A DNA stretch of 64,000 nt. Origin: an uncultured Clostridia bacterium (lineage in GTDB: Bacteria > Bacillota > Clostridia > TANB77 > CAG-508). The translations under genes and the position numbers were made by a program. Of this stretch, positions 41,364-49,425 are shown one piece after another (within the stretch, counting starts at the first letter, position 1; the number at the start of each line of letters is the position of its first letter). A model generated the notes under the pieces. It was not told the DNA's origin and made no database searches. It worked only from the letters and a program-made list of their open reading frames with translations. The DNA lies in NCBI GenBank assembly GCA_944386755.1, contig CALXCF010000001.1, positions 66,069 to 130,068 on the forward strand. Reading direction: 5' to 3'.

Positions 41364-41822
41364 ATGCAAGAAAAAGAAAAATTTATGAAAGAAGCCTTGA
41401 AAGAAGCAAAAAAAGCATATGACAAATTGGAAGTACCAGTTGGATGTGTTATAGTTAAAAATGGGAAGATTATAGCAAGAGCGCATAATTTAAAAGAAAC
41501 TAAAAAAGATACAACAAAACATGCAGAAATATTGGCAATCCAAAAAGCAAGTAAAAAGATAGAAGCATGGAGACTTTTAGATTGTGATATGTATGTTACA
41601 TTAGAGCCATGTTCTATGTGTGCAGGAGCTATTATAAATTCAAGAATTAGAAACTTATATATAGGAACAATGGATAAAAAAACAGGTGCTGCTGGTTCAG
41701 TTTTGAACTTGTTTGAAGATTTTACATTTAATCATAAGGTAACTGTGGAAACAGGAATTTTACAAACGCAATGTGAGAAAATTTTGAAAGATTTTTTTAA
41801 AGAATTGAGAAAAAGGGATTAG
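41364..41822 (+). CDS. tadA: tRNA-specific adenosine deaminase TadA
   Basis: A 152-residue deaminase. Zinc motif TKHAEILAIQKA (about 50, HAE) and LEPCSMCAGAIINSRI (about 80, PCxxC), with VPVGCVIVKNGKIIARAHN near the start. It converts A34 to inosine in tRNA-Arg(ACG), which lets that tRNA read CGU, CGC and CGA but not CGG. The start ATG 41364 has only a weak SD (GAAAG); ATG 41385 is an alternative. The tadA-SRP RNA-dnaX-ybaB-recR order is typical of Bacillota. Confidence 0.95.
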   Translation: MQEKEKFMKEALKEAKKAYDKLEVPVGCVIVKNGKIIARAHNLKETKKDTTKHAEILAIQKASKKIEAWRLLDCDMYVTLEPCSMCAGAIINSRIRNLYIGTMDKKTGAAGSVLNLFEDFTFNHKVTVETGILQTQCEKILKDFFKELRKRD

Positions 41823-41842
41823 GGGACGGTCCTAAAATCCCT
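41814..41842 (+). repeat. REP-like element copy B over the tadA stop
   Basis: AGGGATTAGGGGACGGTCC then TAAAATCCCT. The tadA stop TAG lies inside it. It can fold as an imperfect hairpin (AGGGAT..ATCCCT). Confidence 0.65.
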
Positions 41843-41856
41843 ATTGGAGGTTAAAG

Positions 41857-42609
41857 ATGATAGAAAAATTTAAGTACTTAACACATAGAAAATCATTCCA
41901 TATAGTTATGATTATAACAATAATCGCAATTATATTTTTTGTAGTTGGAATTTTAATTTTGCGTTATAATGTAGAAGGTGAGACTAATATGCCTTTTGAA
42001 TTAACTAAAATATCAGTTATCAGTTCATCAGATGGGATAAGTAAAGAGGCTGTAGATACTAGATGGAATTTTGATTTGTATCAATATAATGATATTTATT
42101 TGTATGTTGATAAAAATAATGATTATGATGGAACTGAAACTATAACATCTGTATTGATTAATAATATTGTGGTCGAAGGTCAAAACAGTGATAAAGTTAA
42201 AATATATAAACCAGATAGTGAAGAAGAACAACAAATATTTAAAAATAAAGAAGAAAATGTTGCACAAGAGATTGTGTATACAGGAGGTATGGAGTCAAAT
42301 TTAAAAAATTTAGAGATTTCAAATCAAGGGGGATTAGTTAGTTTTCGTTGTTCATATGACAATTTGATGGAATACGCAACAGATGATTTGGAAATTAATA
42401 ATCAGCAGTTATTGTCAAAAGCAGGGATAACAAATGAGCAGTTGCAAGCGAAATTGACATTTGATTTTACTATAAGTACACAAAGTGGAAAGGAATATCA
42501 GACGAATATTTCTTTAGATATTCCAATAGGTGATGTAGTGGGACAAGGTACAACTTCTGAAGAAATTACGGATATGAGTGATTTTATATTTAAAAGAATT
42601 CAAAATTGA
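41857..42609 (+). CDS. Membrane-anchored hypothetical protein
   Basis: A 250-residue protein with one N-terminal membrane helix (about 16-40) and an extracellular beta-rich domain (PFELTKISVISSSDG, then NDIYLYVDKNNDYDG). GGAGG precedes the ATG with good spacing. It lies between tadA and the SRP RNA, a place where clostridial genomes often carry a poorly characterised membrane protein. No known family recognised. Confidence 0.6.
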   Translation: MIEKFKYLTHRKSFHIVMIITIIAIIFFVVGILILRYNVEGETNMPFELTKISVISSSDGISKEAVDTRWNFDLYQYNDIYLYVDKNNDYDGTETITSVLINNIVVEGQNSDKVKIYKPDSEEEQQIFKNKEENVAQEIVYTGGMESNLKNLEISNQGGLVSFRCSYDNLMEYATDDLEINNQQLLSKAGITNEQLQAKLTFDFTISTQSGKEYQTNISLDIPIGDVVGQGTTSEEITDMSDFIFKRIQN

Positions 42610-42636
42610 TTCTTATAATAAAATTTTAAATTTTAC

Positions 42637-42665
42637 TTGTAAAATACTAAAATTCATTATATAAT
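42637..42665 (+). promoter_or_regulatory. Promoter of the SRP RNA
   Basis: TTGTAA (42637-42642), 17-bp spacer, TATAAT (42660-42665). The expected start near 42670 matches the 5' end of the RNA predicted by pairing. Confidence 0.75.
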
Positions 42666-42668
42666 ACA

Positions 42669-42806
42669 AATGGTTTGAACTTAATCTTTGTATGGAGAGA
42701 GTCCGATAAAGACCTATGAATCTTGTCAGGCCCGGAAGGGAGCAGCAATAAGTAGTAATCTTTATGTGGAATCTTTCCATAGAGAGATTGAGTATCGGCC
42801 ATTTTT
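42669..42806 (+). ncRNA. ffs: Signal recognition particle RNA (small cytoplasmic RNA)
   Basis: The conserved apical domain GTCAGGCCCGGAAGGGAGCA is present at 42727-42746 (GGAA-type tetraloop and the asymmetric loop that binds Ffh). AATGG at 42669 pairs with CCATT at 42801, and TATGGAGAGA pairs with TCTTTCCATA, giving a long rod. It lies directly upstream of dnaX, as in most Bacillota. About 138 nt, between the short E. coli form and the long B. subtilis form; ends are estimates. Confidence 0.9.
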
Positions 42807-42838
42807 AAAATTTAGGAGATCATATTTCCTAAATTTTT
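42807..42838 (+). terminator. Terminator of the SRP RNA
   Basis: Stem AAAATTTAGGA / TCCTAAATTTTT (42807-42838), ending in T. Confidence 0.75.
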
Positions 42839-42873
42839 GAAAGATAAAGGATTGATTTATAGGATGTGGTAAT

Positions 42874-44604
42874 ATGGGATACACAGCACTTTATAGAAAA
42901 TTTAGACCATTAACATTTGGAGAGATGGTTGGACAAGAGGCGATTACAAGAACATTAAAAAATCAAATAATAGCAAATAGAGTAGGACATGCATATCTTT
43001 TTAATGGAGGAAGAGGAACAGGTAAAACATCAGCTGCTAAAATTCTAGCTAGAGCAGTTAATTGTTTAAACCCAAAAGATGGGGAGCCTTGTAATGAATG
43101 TGAGATATGTAAAGAGGCTTTGTCGGGGGCATTAACAGATATAGTGGAAATGGATGCTGCATCAAATAACAGTGTTGAAGATATTAGGAGTATAAGAGAA
43201 GAGGTTAATTTTTTACCAACAAAGGCAAAATACAGAGTCTATATTATAGATGAGGTGCATATGCTTTCAACAGGAGCTTTTAATGCTTTGTTAAAAACAT
43301 TAGAGGAACCACCAGAGCATGTTAAATTTATATTGGCAACAACAGAACCTCAAAAATTACCAGCAACAATTCTTTCAAGATGTCAAAGATTTGATTTTAA
43401 AAGAATATCAAATGAAGATATAATAAAACGTTTAAAAATAGTATGTGAAGAAAGTGAAATAGAGATAACAGAAGAAGCGTTAAATATAATTGCTATTCTT
43501 TCAGAGGGAGCAATGAGAGATGCACTTTCTATTTTGGAAAGATGTGTTCAAGATGGAGATAATAAAATTGATGAAAATAAGATAAGAGATTTGGTAGGAA
43601 TACCAAGTACAGCTTTAGTACATGATGTTATTGATTCAGTCTTTTCATATGATATCGACAAAACACTAGAAGCGGTAGATGTTATTCTAAATGAAGGAAA
43701 AGATATAGTAAATTTATTGTGGGAAATGATTAAATATTGTAAGGATGTTCTTGTTTATAAGACGGCTGGAAAATTGGAAATGTATAATGATGAAGAAAAA
43801 GCTAAGATAAAAGATATTGCGGACAAAACAACTAAGGAACAACTTATTAATATAATATATGAATTATCAGAACTGGAAAATGATATAAAAAGAACAACTC
43901 AAAAAACTATAATGTTTCAAGCTGGTATGATAAAATTGTGCCAACCTAGAACTATGAATGAAAATAATGTTCAAAGTAACGGAATACAAAATGGTCAAAA
44001 TTCTAGTTCGAATCTTGAGGCAAGAGTTGCTAAAATCGAAAACTATTTGCGAAATAATAGAAATGTAGGTCAAATAGTGAATCAAGGAAATTTGCAAGAA
44101 GGAAATTCTGTGCTACAAAATGATATTATAAATACGAACACAACGACAAATATAATAGGAAAAAGCATTTCAAATAATTTAAACAATTTAGGTAATTCAA
44201 GTAACGCAGTGAAACAAACAAAAACAAAATTGAGTTCTAATAATACTACAACTACAATGAATTTTTCTAAGAATTCAGAAGAATATTGGCCACAAATATT
44301 AAATGATTTAAAGCAAAGAGGAAAAAGAGTTCTATATACTAACTTAATGGGAACAAGGGCAAAAGAAATAAATGATATGACAGTTGGAATAGAATTTCCA
44401 AATGGTATGACGTCATTTGGAAAGTTAGTTTTAGATAAACAGGAAAATATGAGAGAAATTTCAAATCTGGTTTCAATGGCGTGTGGCAAAGAAATGCAAA
44501 TAAAATATATTGTACCAGAACAAAATACACATAAAGTAACAAGAGAAGAAAATTTACAAAATCTCGCAAATGAGTCAGATATACCATTTAATATAATAGA
44601 TTAA
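42874..44604 (+). CDS. dnaX: DNA polymerase III subunit gamma/tau
   Basis: A 576-residue clamp-loader ATPase. Walker A FNGGRGTGKTSAAK at about 43-56, zinc-binding cysteines in CLNPKDGEPCNECEIC, Walker B IIDEVHMLS at about 127, SRC motif in LSRCQRFDF. Domain III is followed by an Asn-rich linker (about 365-470) and a tau-type C-terminal domain. It assembles sliding clamps at the replication fork. I see no slippery heptamer near the domain III border, so I do not claim a gamma-form frameshift. ybaB and recR follow. Confidence 0.97.
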   Translation: MGYTALYRKFRPLTFGEMVGQEAITRTLKNQIIANRVGHAYLFNGGRGTGKTSAAKILARAVNCLNPKDGEPCNECEICKEALSGALTDIVEMDAASNNSVEDIRSIREEVNFLPTKAKYRVYIIDEVHMLSTGAFNALLKTLEEPPEHVKFILATTEPQKLPATILSRCQRFDFKRISNEDIIKRLKIVCEESEIEITEEALNIIAILSEGAMRDALSILERCVQDGDNKIDENKIRDLVGIPSTALVHDVIDSVFSYDIDKTLEAVDVILNEGKDIVNLLWEMIKYCKDVLVYKTAGKLEMYNDEEKAKIKDIADKTTKEQLINIIYELSELENDIKRTTQKTIMFQAGMIKLCQPRTMNENNVQSNGIQNGQNSSSNLEARVAKIENYLRNNRNVGQIVNQGNLQEGNSVLQNDIINTNTTTNIIGKSISNNLNNLGNSSNAVKQTKTKLSSNNTTTTMNFSKNSEEYWPQILNDLKQRGKRVLYTNLMGTRAKEINDMTVGIEFPNGMTSFGKLVLDKQENMREISNLVSMACGKEMQIKYIVPEQNTHKVTREENLQNLANESDIPFNIID

Positions 44605-44646
44605 AAAATATACTAAAAATAAAGAGAGAGGAAAGGAGAATTTAGA

Positions 44647-44997
44647 ATGGGTAAAAGAGGAGGTTTCCCAGGAGGAATGGGAGGATTCGGAGGAATGAAT
44701 CTAAATAACTTAATGAAAGAAGCTAAAAAAATGCAAGCAGATATGGAAAAATCACAAGCAGAATTAGCTACAAAAGAATTTGATGCAACAGCAGGTGGAG
44801 GGGCAATAAGTGTAAAAGTATCAGGAGAAAAAGTTATAAAAGAAATAAAAATAAAACCAGAAGTAGTTGATCCAGATGATGTAGAAATGTTAGAGGATTT
44901 AATTTTAACATGTGTTAATGAAGCTTTAAGAAAAGTAGATTCAGCACAAGCAGATCAACTTGGAAAATTTAACATACCTGGATTAGGGGGATTTTAG
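44647..44997 (+). CDS. ybaB: YbaB/EbfC-family nucleoid-associated protein
   Basis: A 116-residue DNA-binding protein with a Gly-rich N-terminus ([20 protein letters not shown]), a central [20 protein letters not shown] helix and [20 protein letters not shown]. It is always found between dnaX and recR. RBS AAAGGAG precedes the ATG. A REP-like element overlaps its stop. Confidence 0.95.
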   Translation: MGKRGGFPGGMGGFGGMNLNNLMKEAKKMQADMEKSQAELATKEFDATAGGGAISVKVSGEKVIKEIKIKPEVVDPDDVEMLEDLILTCVNEALRKVDSAQADQLGKFNIPGLGGF

Positions 44998-45047
44998 GGA
45001 CGGTCCTTTAGTCCCTGTTTTTAGGGATTTAGGGACGGACCTTTGTC
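44993..45047 (+). repeat. REP-like element copy C, double unit over the ybaB stop
   Basis: TTTAGGGACGGTCC, TTTAGTCCCTG, then TTTAGGGATTTAGGGACGG and ACC. Two units in tandem. The ybaB stop TAG lies in the first unit. It sits between ybaB and recR inside an operon. Confidence 0.7.
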
Positions 45048-45072
45048 GAAAAATGGCTTTTAGGAGGAAATA

Positions 45073-45672
45073 ATGTCACTTTATTCACCATCAATTGAAA
45101 AATTAATAGAAAGTTTTGAGCGTTTGCCAAGTATTGGTCATAAAACAGCTGCAAGACTTGCTTTTTATATATTAAATTGTTCAGAAGAAGAAACAAATGA
45201 ATTTGTTTCTTCTATTATCAATGCAAAGAAAAATTTGAAATATTGTAGTAAGTGTTTTAATATTTCTGATACAGACCCATGTGAGATTTGTGCAAATCCT
45301 AAAAGGGATACTAGTGTAATATGTGTTGTGGAAGATGTTAGAGATATTATTGCAATGGAAAAGACACATGAATTTAAAGGTGTATATCATGTTTTACATG
45401 GTTCAATTTCTCCTATGAATGGAGTTGGACCAGATGATATAAAAATAAAGGAATTATTATCAAGACTTATGGATGGACAAGTAAAAGAGGTTATTTTAGC
45501 AACAAATCCAAGAGTTGAAGGTGAAGCAACTGCTATGTATTTGTCTAAATTGATTAAACCTTTAGGTATTAAGGTTACTAGAATAGCTCATGGTATTCCT
45601 GTTGGTGGCGATTTAGAGTATACTGATGAAATTACTTTAACTAAGGCCTTAGAAGGTAGAAGAGAATTGTAA
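45073..45672 (+). CDS. recR: Recombination protein RecR
   Basis: A 199-residue protein. Helix-hairpin-helix start [20 protein letters not shown], zinc finger [16 protein letters not shown] (about 57-72), and Toprim domain [20 protein letters not shown] with [15 protein letters not shown]. RecR works with RecO to load RecA at gaps. RBS GGAGG precedes ATG. Length and motifs are normal. Confidence 0.97.
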   Translation: MSLYSPSIEKLIESFERLPSIGHKTAARLAFYILNCSEEETNEFVSSIINAKKNLKYCSKCFNISDTDPCEICANPKRDTSVICVVEDVRDIIAMEKTHEFKGVYHVLHGSISPMNGVGPDDIKIKELLSRLMDGQVKEVILATNPRVEGEATAMYLSKLIKPLGIKVTRIAHGIPVGGDLEYTDEITLTKALEGRREL

Positions 45673-45771
45673 AATTCTCAAGAGAATGATAGGTAAACTA
45701 TTGAAAAATGTATTATTATGTGATAAAATGTTTTACATAACAAATAAACCCTGATTCATAGGAGGGAAGTT

Positions 45772-46065
45772 ATGATTAATAAGGTGATACGGAAAATAGA
45801 CAAACAGGGGAGATTGCAGTTACCAGTTGATTTGGCAAAATTTTCAAATCTTAATGAAGAAAAAAATCTTGCAATATGTTCGATGGGAAAATCATTGATA
45901 AAATTGAAGAAATTAGACGAATTAAGAAATCATAAAGTTATTGCTATTATTAAAATCGATGAGAAAAATAGGATTGTAATTCCACCTGAAATTCGTGAAG
46001 AAACCAAAATTTTTGAGATTTTTGTATTTAAAGGAGACCTTATACTAAAAGAAGCACCAAAATAG
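45772..46065 (+). CDS. Tandem AbrB-domain protein with an in-frame CGG codon
   Basis: A 97-residue protein with two AbrB-like units in one chain: INKVIRKIDKQGRLQLPVD (2-20) and VIAIIKIDEKNRIVIPPEI (about 54-72). AbrB folds by pairing two such units from separate chains, so this protein could be a single-chain dimer. RBS GGAGGGAAG is strong. Codon 7 is CGG (45790-45792) at the position of the conserved AbrB arginine, so CGG seems to be read as Arg here. If CGGA shifted +1 instead, translation would stop after 8 codons. It may regulate nearby genes; target unknown. Confidence 0.8.
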   Translation: MINKVIRKIDKQGRLQLPVDLAKFSNLNEEKNLAICSMGKSLIKLKKLDELRNHKVIAIIKIDEKNRIVIPPEIREETKIFEIFVFKGDLILKEAPK

Positions 46066-46078
46066 GTGCTCTTTTAGT
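46047..46078. terminator. Bidirectional terminator
   Basis: AAAAG-A-AGCACC / GGTGCT-CTTTT with loop AAAATA. It overlaps the end of the AbrB-like gene and serves the convergent glycosyltransferase. Confidence 0.8.
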
Positions 46079-47198
46079 TTAGAAGAATTTCACAAATAAC
46101 TTTTGTAGAATTAGGCTTAGCAAGAAGTTTTGTATTTTCTTTCATTGTTTCTAACTTATTAGAATTTGAAAACAAATCATTTAATAAGGAAGAAACATTA
46201 GTATCTTTTTTAATCCAAATACCAATGCCTTTACTTTCAAGAAATTCAGCATTTTCTTCTTCTTGCCCGGGAATAGGATTAATAATAATCATTGGTAAAT
46301 GAGATGCCAAACTTTCAGTAGTAGTCATTCCACCGGGTTTTGTAACAACTAAAGTTGAAACAGACATAAGTTCAGGAACTTTATCTGTAAAAGGCAAGAC
46401 TATGACTCTATCTTTTGCATTATATTTTTCTACTATATTTTCAAAAGCAAGTTTCATTTTCTCATTTTTTCCAGCGATACCAATTATCTGTAAATCATGA
46501 TTGAAAGAAACAAAACTATCAAAAATTTCAACAGTTTTACTTTTTCCAAGTCCAAATTCACCACCGCCAAAAAATAAAATAGTCTTTTTATTTTCAGACA
46601 AAGAAAAGTCTTTTAATATTTTAGTTTTATCATGTTTTTCTAAAAATCTTTTTGATAAAGGAATTCCAGTTGCAAAAATATGTTGCTCAGGAATATTTTT
46701 ACTAATTAAATATTGTTTCATTTTATCATGAGCGACGAAATAATAATCAGTAAAATCACTTCCAACTAACCATTGGTCATGTGGAGCGAAATCAGTCATA
46801 ATTGTTGCAATTTTTGCATGGATTTTTCCTTTTCTTTTTAGATAACTACACATTTGGCTTCCAAAAGGATGTGTAGAGATAATTAAATCAGGTTGTTTTT
46901 CACGTAGTAATTTCAGTAGTTTAATAGCAAGTATCTTATTTGACCTAGAAGATAGATGTGCCAAAGGACCTTTTTGAGAATCATTATAAATTCGTCCCCA
47001 AACCCAAGGCATTTTTTTTGCAGCTTCTCTATATGCAGCTGTTGTAATCTTTTCGATAGTTTTATTGACATATTTCATACAATCTATCATTTCTATATCA
47101 TATTTGTTGTAATTATTAGTAATATATTCATAAATTGATTTTGCAGCATTTAGATGTCCTCCTCCATATGATGCGTAAAAAATTAAAATTTTTTTCAT
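46074..47198 (-). CDS. MGDG-synthase/UgtP-like glycosyltransferase (GT28)
   Basis: A 374-residue protein. The N-terminal MGDG_synth region shows FYASYGGGHLNAAKSIYEYI (about 8-27) and PDLIISTHPFGSQM (about 104), then IMTDFAPHDQW. The C-terminal GT28 nucleotide-sugar site has LFFGGGEFGLGKS (about 210) and TKPGGMTTTESLA (about 288). UgtP-like enzymes add glucose to diacylglycerol to make glycolipid anchors. The exact lipid product is not readable. The start is at ATG 47198; SD is weak (GGGAATATTG). Confidence 0.88.
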   Translation of the reverse strand: MKKILIFYASYGGGHLNAAKSIYEYITNNYNKYDIEMIDCMKYVNKTIEKITTAAYREAAKKMPWVWGRIYNDSQKGPLAHLSSRSNKILAIKLLKLLREKQPDLIISTHPFGSQMCSYLKRKGKIHAKIATIMTDFAPHDQWLVGSDFTDYYFVAHDKMKQYLISKNIPEQHIFATGIPLSKRFLEKHDKTKILKDFSLSENKKTILFFGGGEFGLGKSKTVEIFDSFVSFNHDLQIIGIAGKNEKMKLAFENIVEKYNAKDRVIVLPFTDKVPELMSVSTLVVTKPGGMTTTESLASHLPMIIINPIPGQEEENAEFLESKGIGIWIKKDTNVSSLLNDLFSNSNKLETMKENTKLLAKPNSTKVICEILLN

Positions 47199-47337
47199 AT
47201 CAATATTCCCTTCAAATTTTATAATAAATATTTTTCAATATTCTAACATAAAACAGATAAAAATTCAAAAAATGGAATATTTTTTTTCAAAAGGTACAAA
47301 ATAATAAAGAAATGTTTGGGAAGAAAGGAATTTTAAA

Positions 47338-47817
47338 GTGAAGAGTTTTTTTAAAATAAGTATAGTTTTTGTATTTTTAATGATGTTATTATTTTTCATT
47401 TTTTTTATAGATGAAGGAATTGTTAAAGAAGATGTTAGTTATGCAGCAAGTAGTAACAGTACATCTGATTTACAACTAATGGCAAGAGCAATAAATGGAG
47501 AAGCAAGAGGAGAGCCATATGAAGGACAAGTTGCAGTGGGAGCTGTTATATTAAATCGTGTTAAAAGCTCACAATTTCCGAATACAATAGCAGGAGTTAT
47601 ATATCAAAGCGGAGCTTTTACAGCAGTTACAGATGGTCAAATAAATGCACCAATTGATGAGAGTTCTACAGTATATAAGGCTGCACAAGATGCGATGAAT
47701 GGATGGGATCCAACAGGTGGATGTATTTATTACTTTAATCCTGCTACTGCAACAAACAAATGGATATGGTCAAGGCCAGTAGTTAAAACAATTGGAAAAC
47801 ATAGATTTTGTAAATAA
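47338..47817 (+). CDS. sleB: Spore-cortex lytic enzyme SleB/CwlJ-type
   Basis: A 159-residue secreted hydrolase with GTG start (AAGGAAT-type SD). Signal peptide to about residue 36, then the Hydrolase_2 domain: LMARAINGEARGEPYEGQVA (about 47, with catalytic Glu), VGAVILNRVKSSQFPN, and CIYYFNPATATNKWIW. It lacks the N-terminal peptidoglycan-binding domain of B. subtilis SleB. Lytic transglycosylase acting on cortex muramic-lactam during germination. ypeB follows, the classic pair. Confidence 0.93.
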   Translation: MKSFFKISIVFVFLMMLLFFIFFIDEGIVKEDVSYAASSNSTSDLQLMARAINGEARGEPYEGQVAVGAVILNRVKSSQFPNTIAGVIYQSGAFTAVTDGQINAPIDESSTVYKAAQDAMNGWDPTGGCIYYFNPATATNKWIWSRPVVKTIGKHRFCK

Positions 47818-47839
47818 AGGGATTGAGGGAGGTTAAGAG

Positions 47840-49213
47840 ATGAATAAATTAGTAGAATGGAAAAATCGATTAAAAAAAGGGCATATGTTTAGTGTTATCA
47901 TGGTGTTATTAGTTATTGTGGCGATATTAGGATTTTTGCTTTACCGTAAGCAAAGAGAATATAGACAAGCATCTGAAAATTCATATAATATGGCTTTTTA
48001 TGAATTAGTGGATTATGTGCAAAATGTTGAAACATATCTTGCTAAATCTTTAATATCTTCAACACCTGAGCATGGAGCAGAAACTTTAACAAATCTTTGG
48101 AGAGAAGCAAATCTTGCACAAAGCTATTTGGCAAGACTTCCAATAGAAAGCCAAGAATTGCAAAATACAGAAAAGTTTTTAAATCAGGTCAGTGATTATA
48201 GCTATTCTTTATCTCGAAAAAATATATATGATGAGGCTCTAACTCAAGAGGATTTAGATAATTTGCAGGAATTACATGGATATAGTGTGGAATTGGAAAA
48301 TACGCTAAATCAGTTATCAGAGGACTTAAATCAAGGCAGATTTAAATGGGACGAATTAACTGAAAAAGGAACAGTTGCTTTTGCACAGCAAGTTGATAAT
48401 ATTTCTCAAGAGAGTTTTAGTAATTTAGAGGAAAATTTTCATGAATATTCTGGATTAATATATGATGGTGCTTTTTCTGAACATTTGACTAGTGCAGAAC
48501 ATAAAGGACTTACAGGGGAGGATATATCAGAAGAAGATGCAAAACAAAAGGCTATTGAATTTGTTGGACAAGATAAATGCAAGGAAGTAACAAATTTAGG
48601 ATTATCTGAAAATGCTACTATTCCGGTTTATGATTTTTCAATAACAAATCAAGAAGATAATACTATTAATATATCTGTGTCTAAAAAAGGTGGACATATA
48701 GTTAATATGAATACTAATAGAGATGTTTCAGCAGAAATTATTTCACAAGATGAAGCAAATAATATAGGCAAAGAGTTTTTAACATCAAGAGGTTTTGAAA
48801 ATATGAAAGAAACATATTATTTAAAACAAGAGGGTATAGTCACAATTAATTATGCTGCAACTCAAGATGATGTTATTCTTTATCCAGACTTAATTAAAGT
48901 AAAAGTTGCTTTAGATAATGGAGAGATATTAGGTGTAGAAACAACAGGATATTTGAATAATCATACTATTAGGACTTTAACTGAACCTAAGATTACAGTT
49001 GATGAGGCAAAGTCTAGTTTAAATCAGAATTTGCAAATTGAAAGTGAAGGTCTTGCGATGATTCCTACTGAATGGAAAACAGAAATACTTTGCTATGAGT
49101 TTAAAGGGAAAGTTGATGATAGAGAATTTTTAGTTTATATTAATGTTGAAAATGGTAGAGAAGAAGATATATTGATTATTACTGATACACCTAATGGGAC
49201 TTTAGCAATGTAA
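47840..49213 (+). CDS. ypeB: Germination protein YpeB
   Basis: A 457-residue protein with an N-terminal membrane helix (about 16-36), a helical domain with the YpeB features (LVDYVQNVETYLAKSLIS, LWREANLAQSYLARLPI) and C-terminal PepSY-like repeats (about 235-450, LTGEDISEEDAKQKAIEFVG and TVDEAKSSL). YpeB stabilises SleB in dormant spores and is degraded on germination. It starts 22 bp after sleB. Confidence 0.95.
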   Translation: MNKLVEWKNRLKKGHMFSVIMVLLVIVAILGFLLYRKQREYRQASENSYNMAFYELVDYVQNVETYLAKSLISSTPEHGAETLTNLWREANLAQSYLARLPIESQELQNTEKFLNQVSDYSYSLSRKNIYDEALTQEDLDNLQELHGYSVELENTLNQLSEDLNQGRFKWDELTEKGTVAFAQQVDNISQESFSNLEENFHEYSGLIYDGAFSEHLTSAEHKGLTGEDISEEDAKQKAIEFVGQDKCKEVTNLGLSENATIPVYDFSITNQEDNTINISVSKKGGHIVNMNTNRDVSAEIISQDEANNIGKEFLTSRGFENMKETYYLKQEGIVTINYAATQDDVILYPDLIKVKVALDNGEILGVETTGYLNNHTIRTLTEPKITVDEAKSSLNQNLQIESEGLAMIPTEWKTEILCYEFKGKVDDREFLVYINVENGREEDILIITDTPNGTLAM

Positions 49214-49284
49214 TTTGATAAGCAAATGAAGTATTTAAAAATTTATTTATTACTCGGCTAACATTACATCATTAAGAAAATTTA

Positions 49285-49341
49285 AAATTACCCAATAGGC
49301 ACCTCTCAAAGCTAGTTTGAGATTCTCCTATTAGGTAATTT
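49285..49341. terminator. Long hairpin between ypeB and the VanW gene
   Basis: AAATTACC, ATAGG, CTCTCAAA pair with TTTGAGA, CCTAT, GGTAATTT (49285-49341) with short bulges. It lies between convergent genes. The T-run is poor, so termination is likely but not certain; it could be a processed RNA end. Confidence 0.5.
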
Positions 49342-49425
49342 AATATTTTCTAAAATGATTCCATTCGCATTCGTAATTGCATAAATTTTTATAATACTTC
49401 ATTTGCTTTAAATATTACTAATTTA

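Noticed and set aside
42874..44604. Programmed frameshift in dnaX
   Set aside because: No slippery heptamer with a downstream stem was seen near the end of domain III; the gene reads through as tau length.
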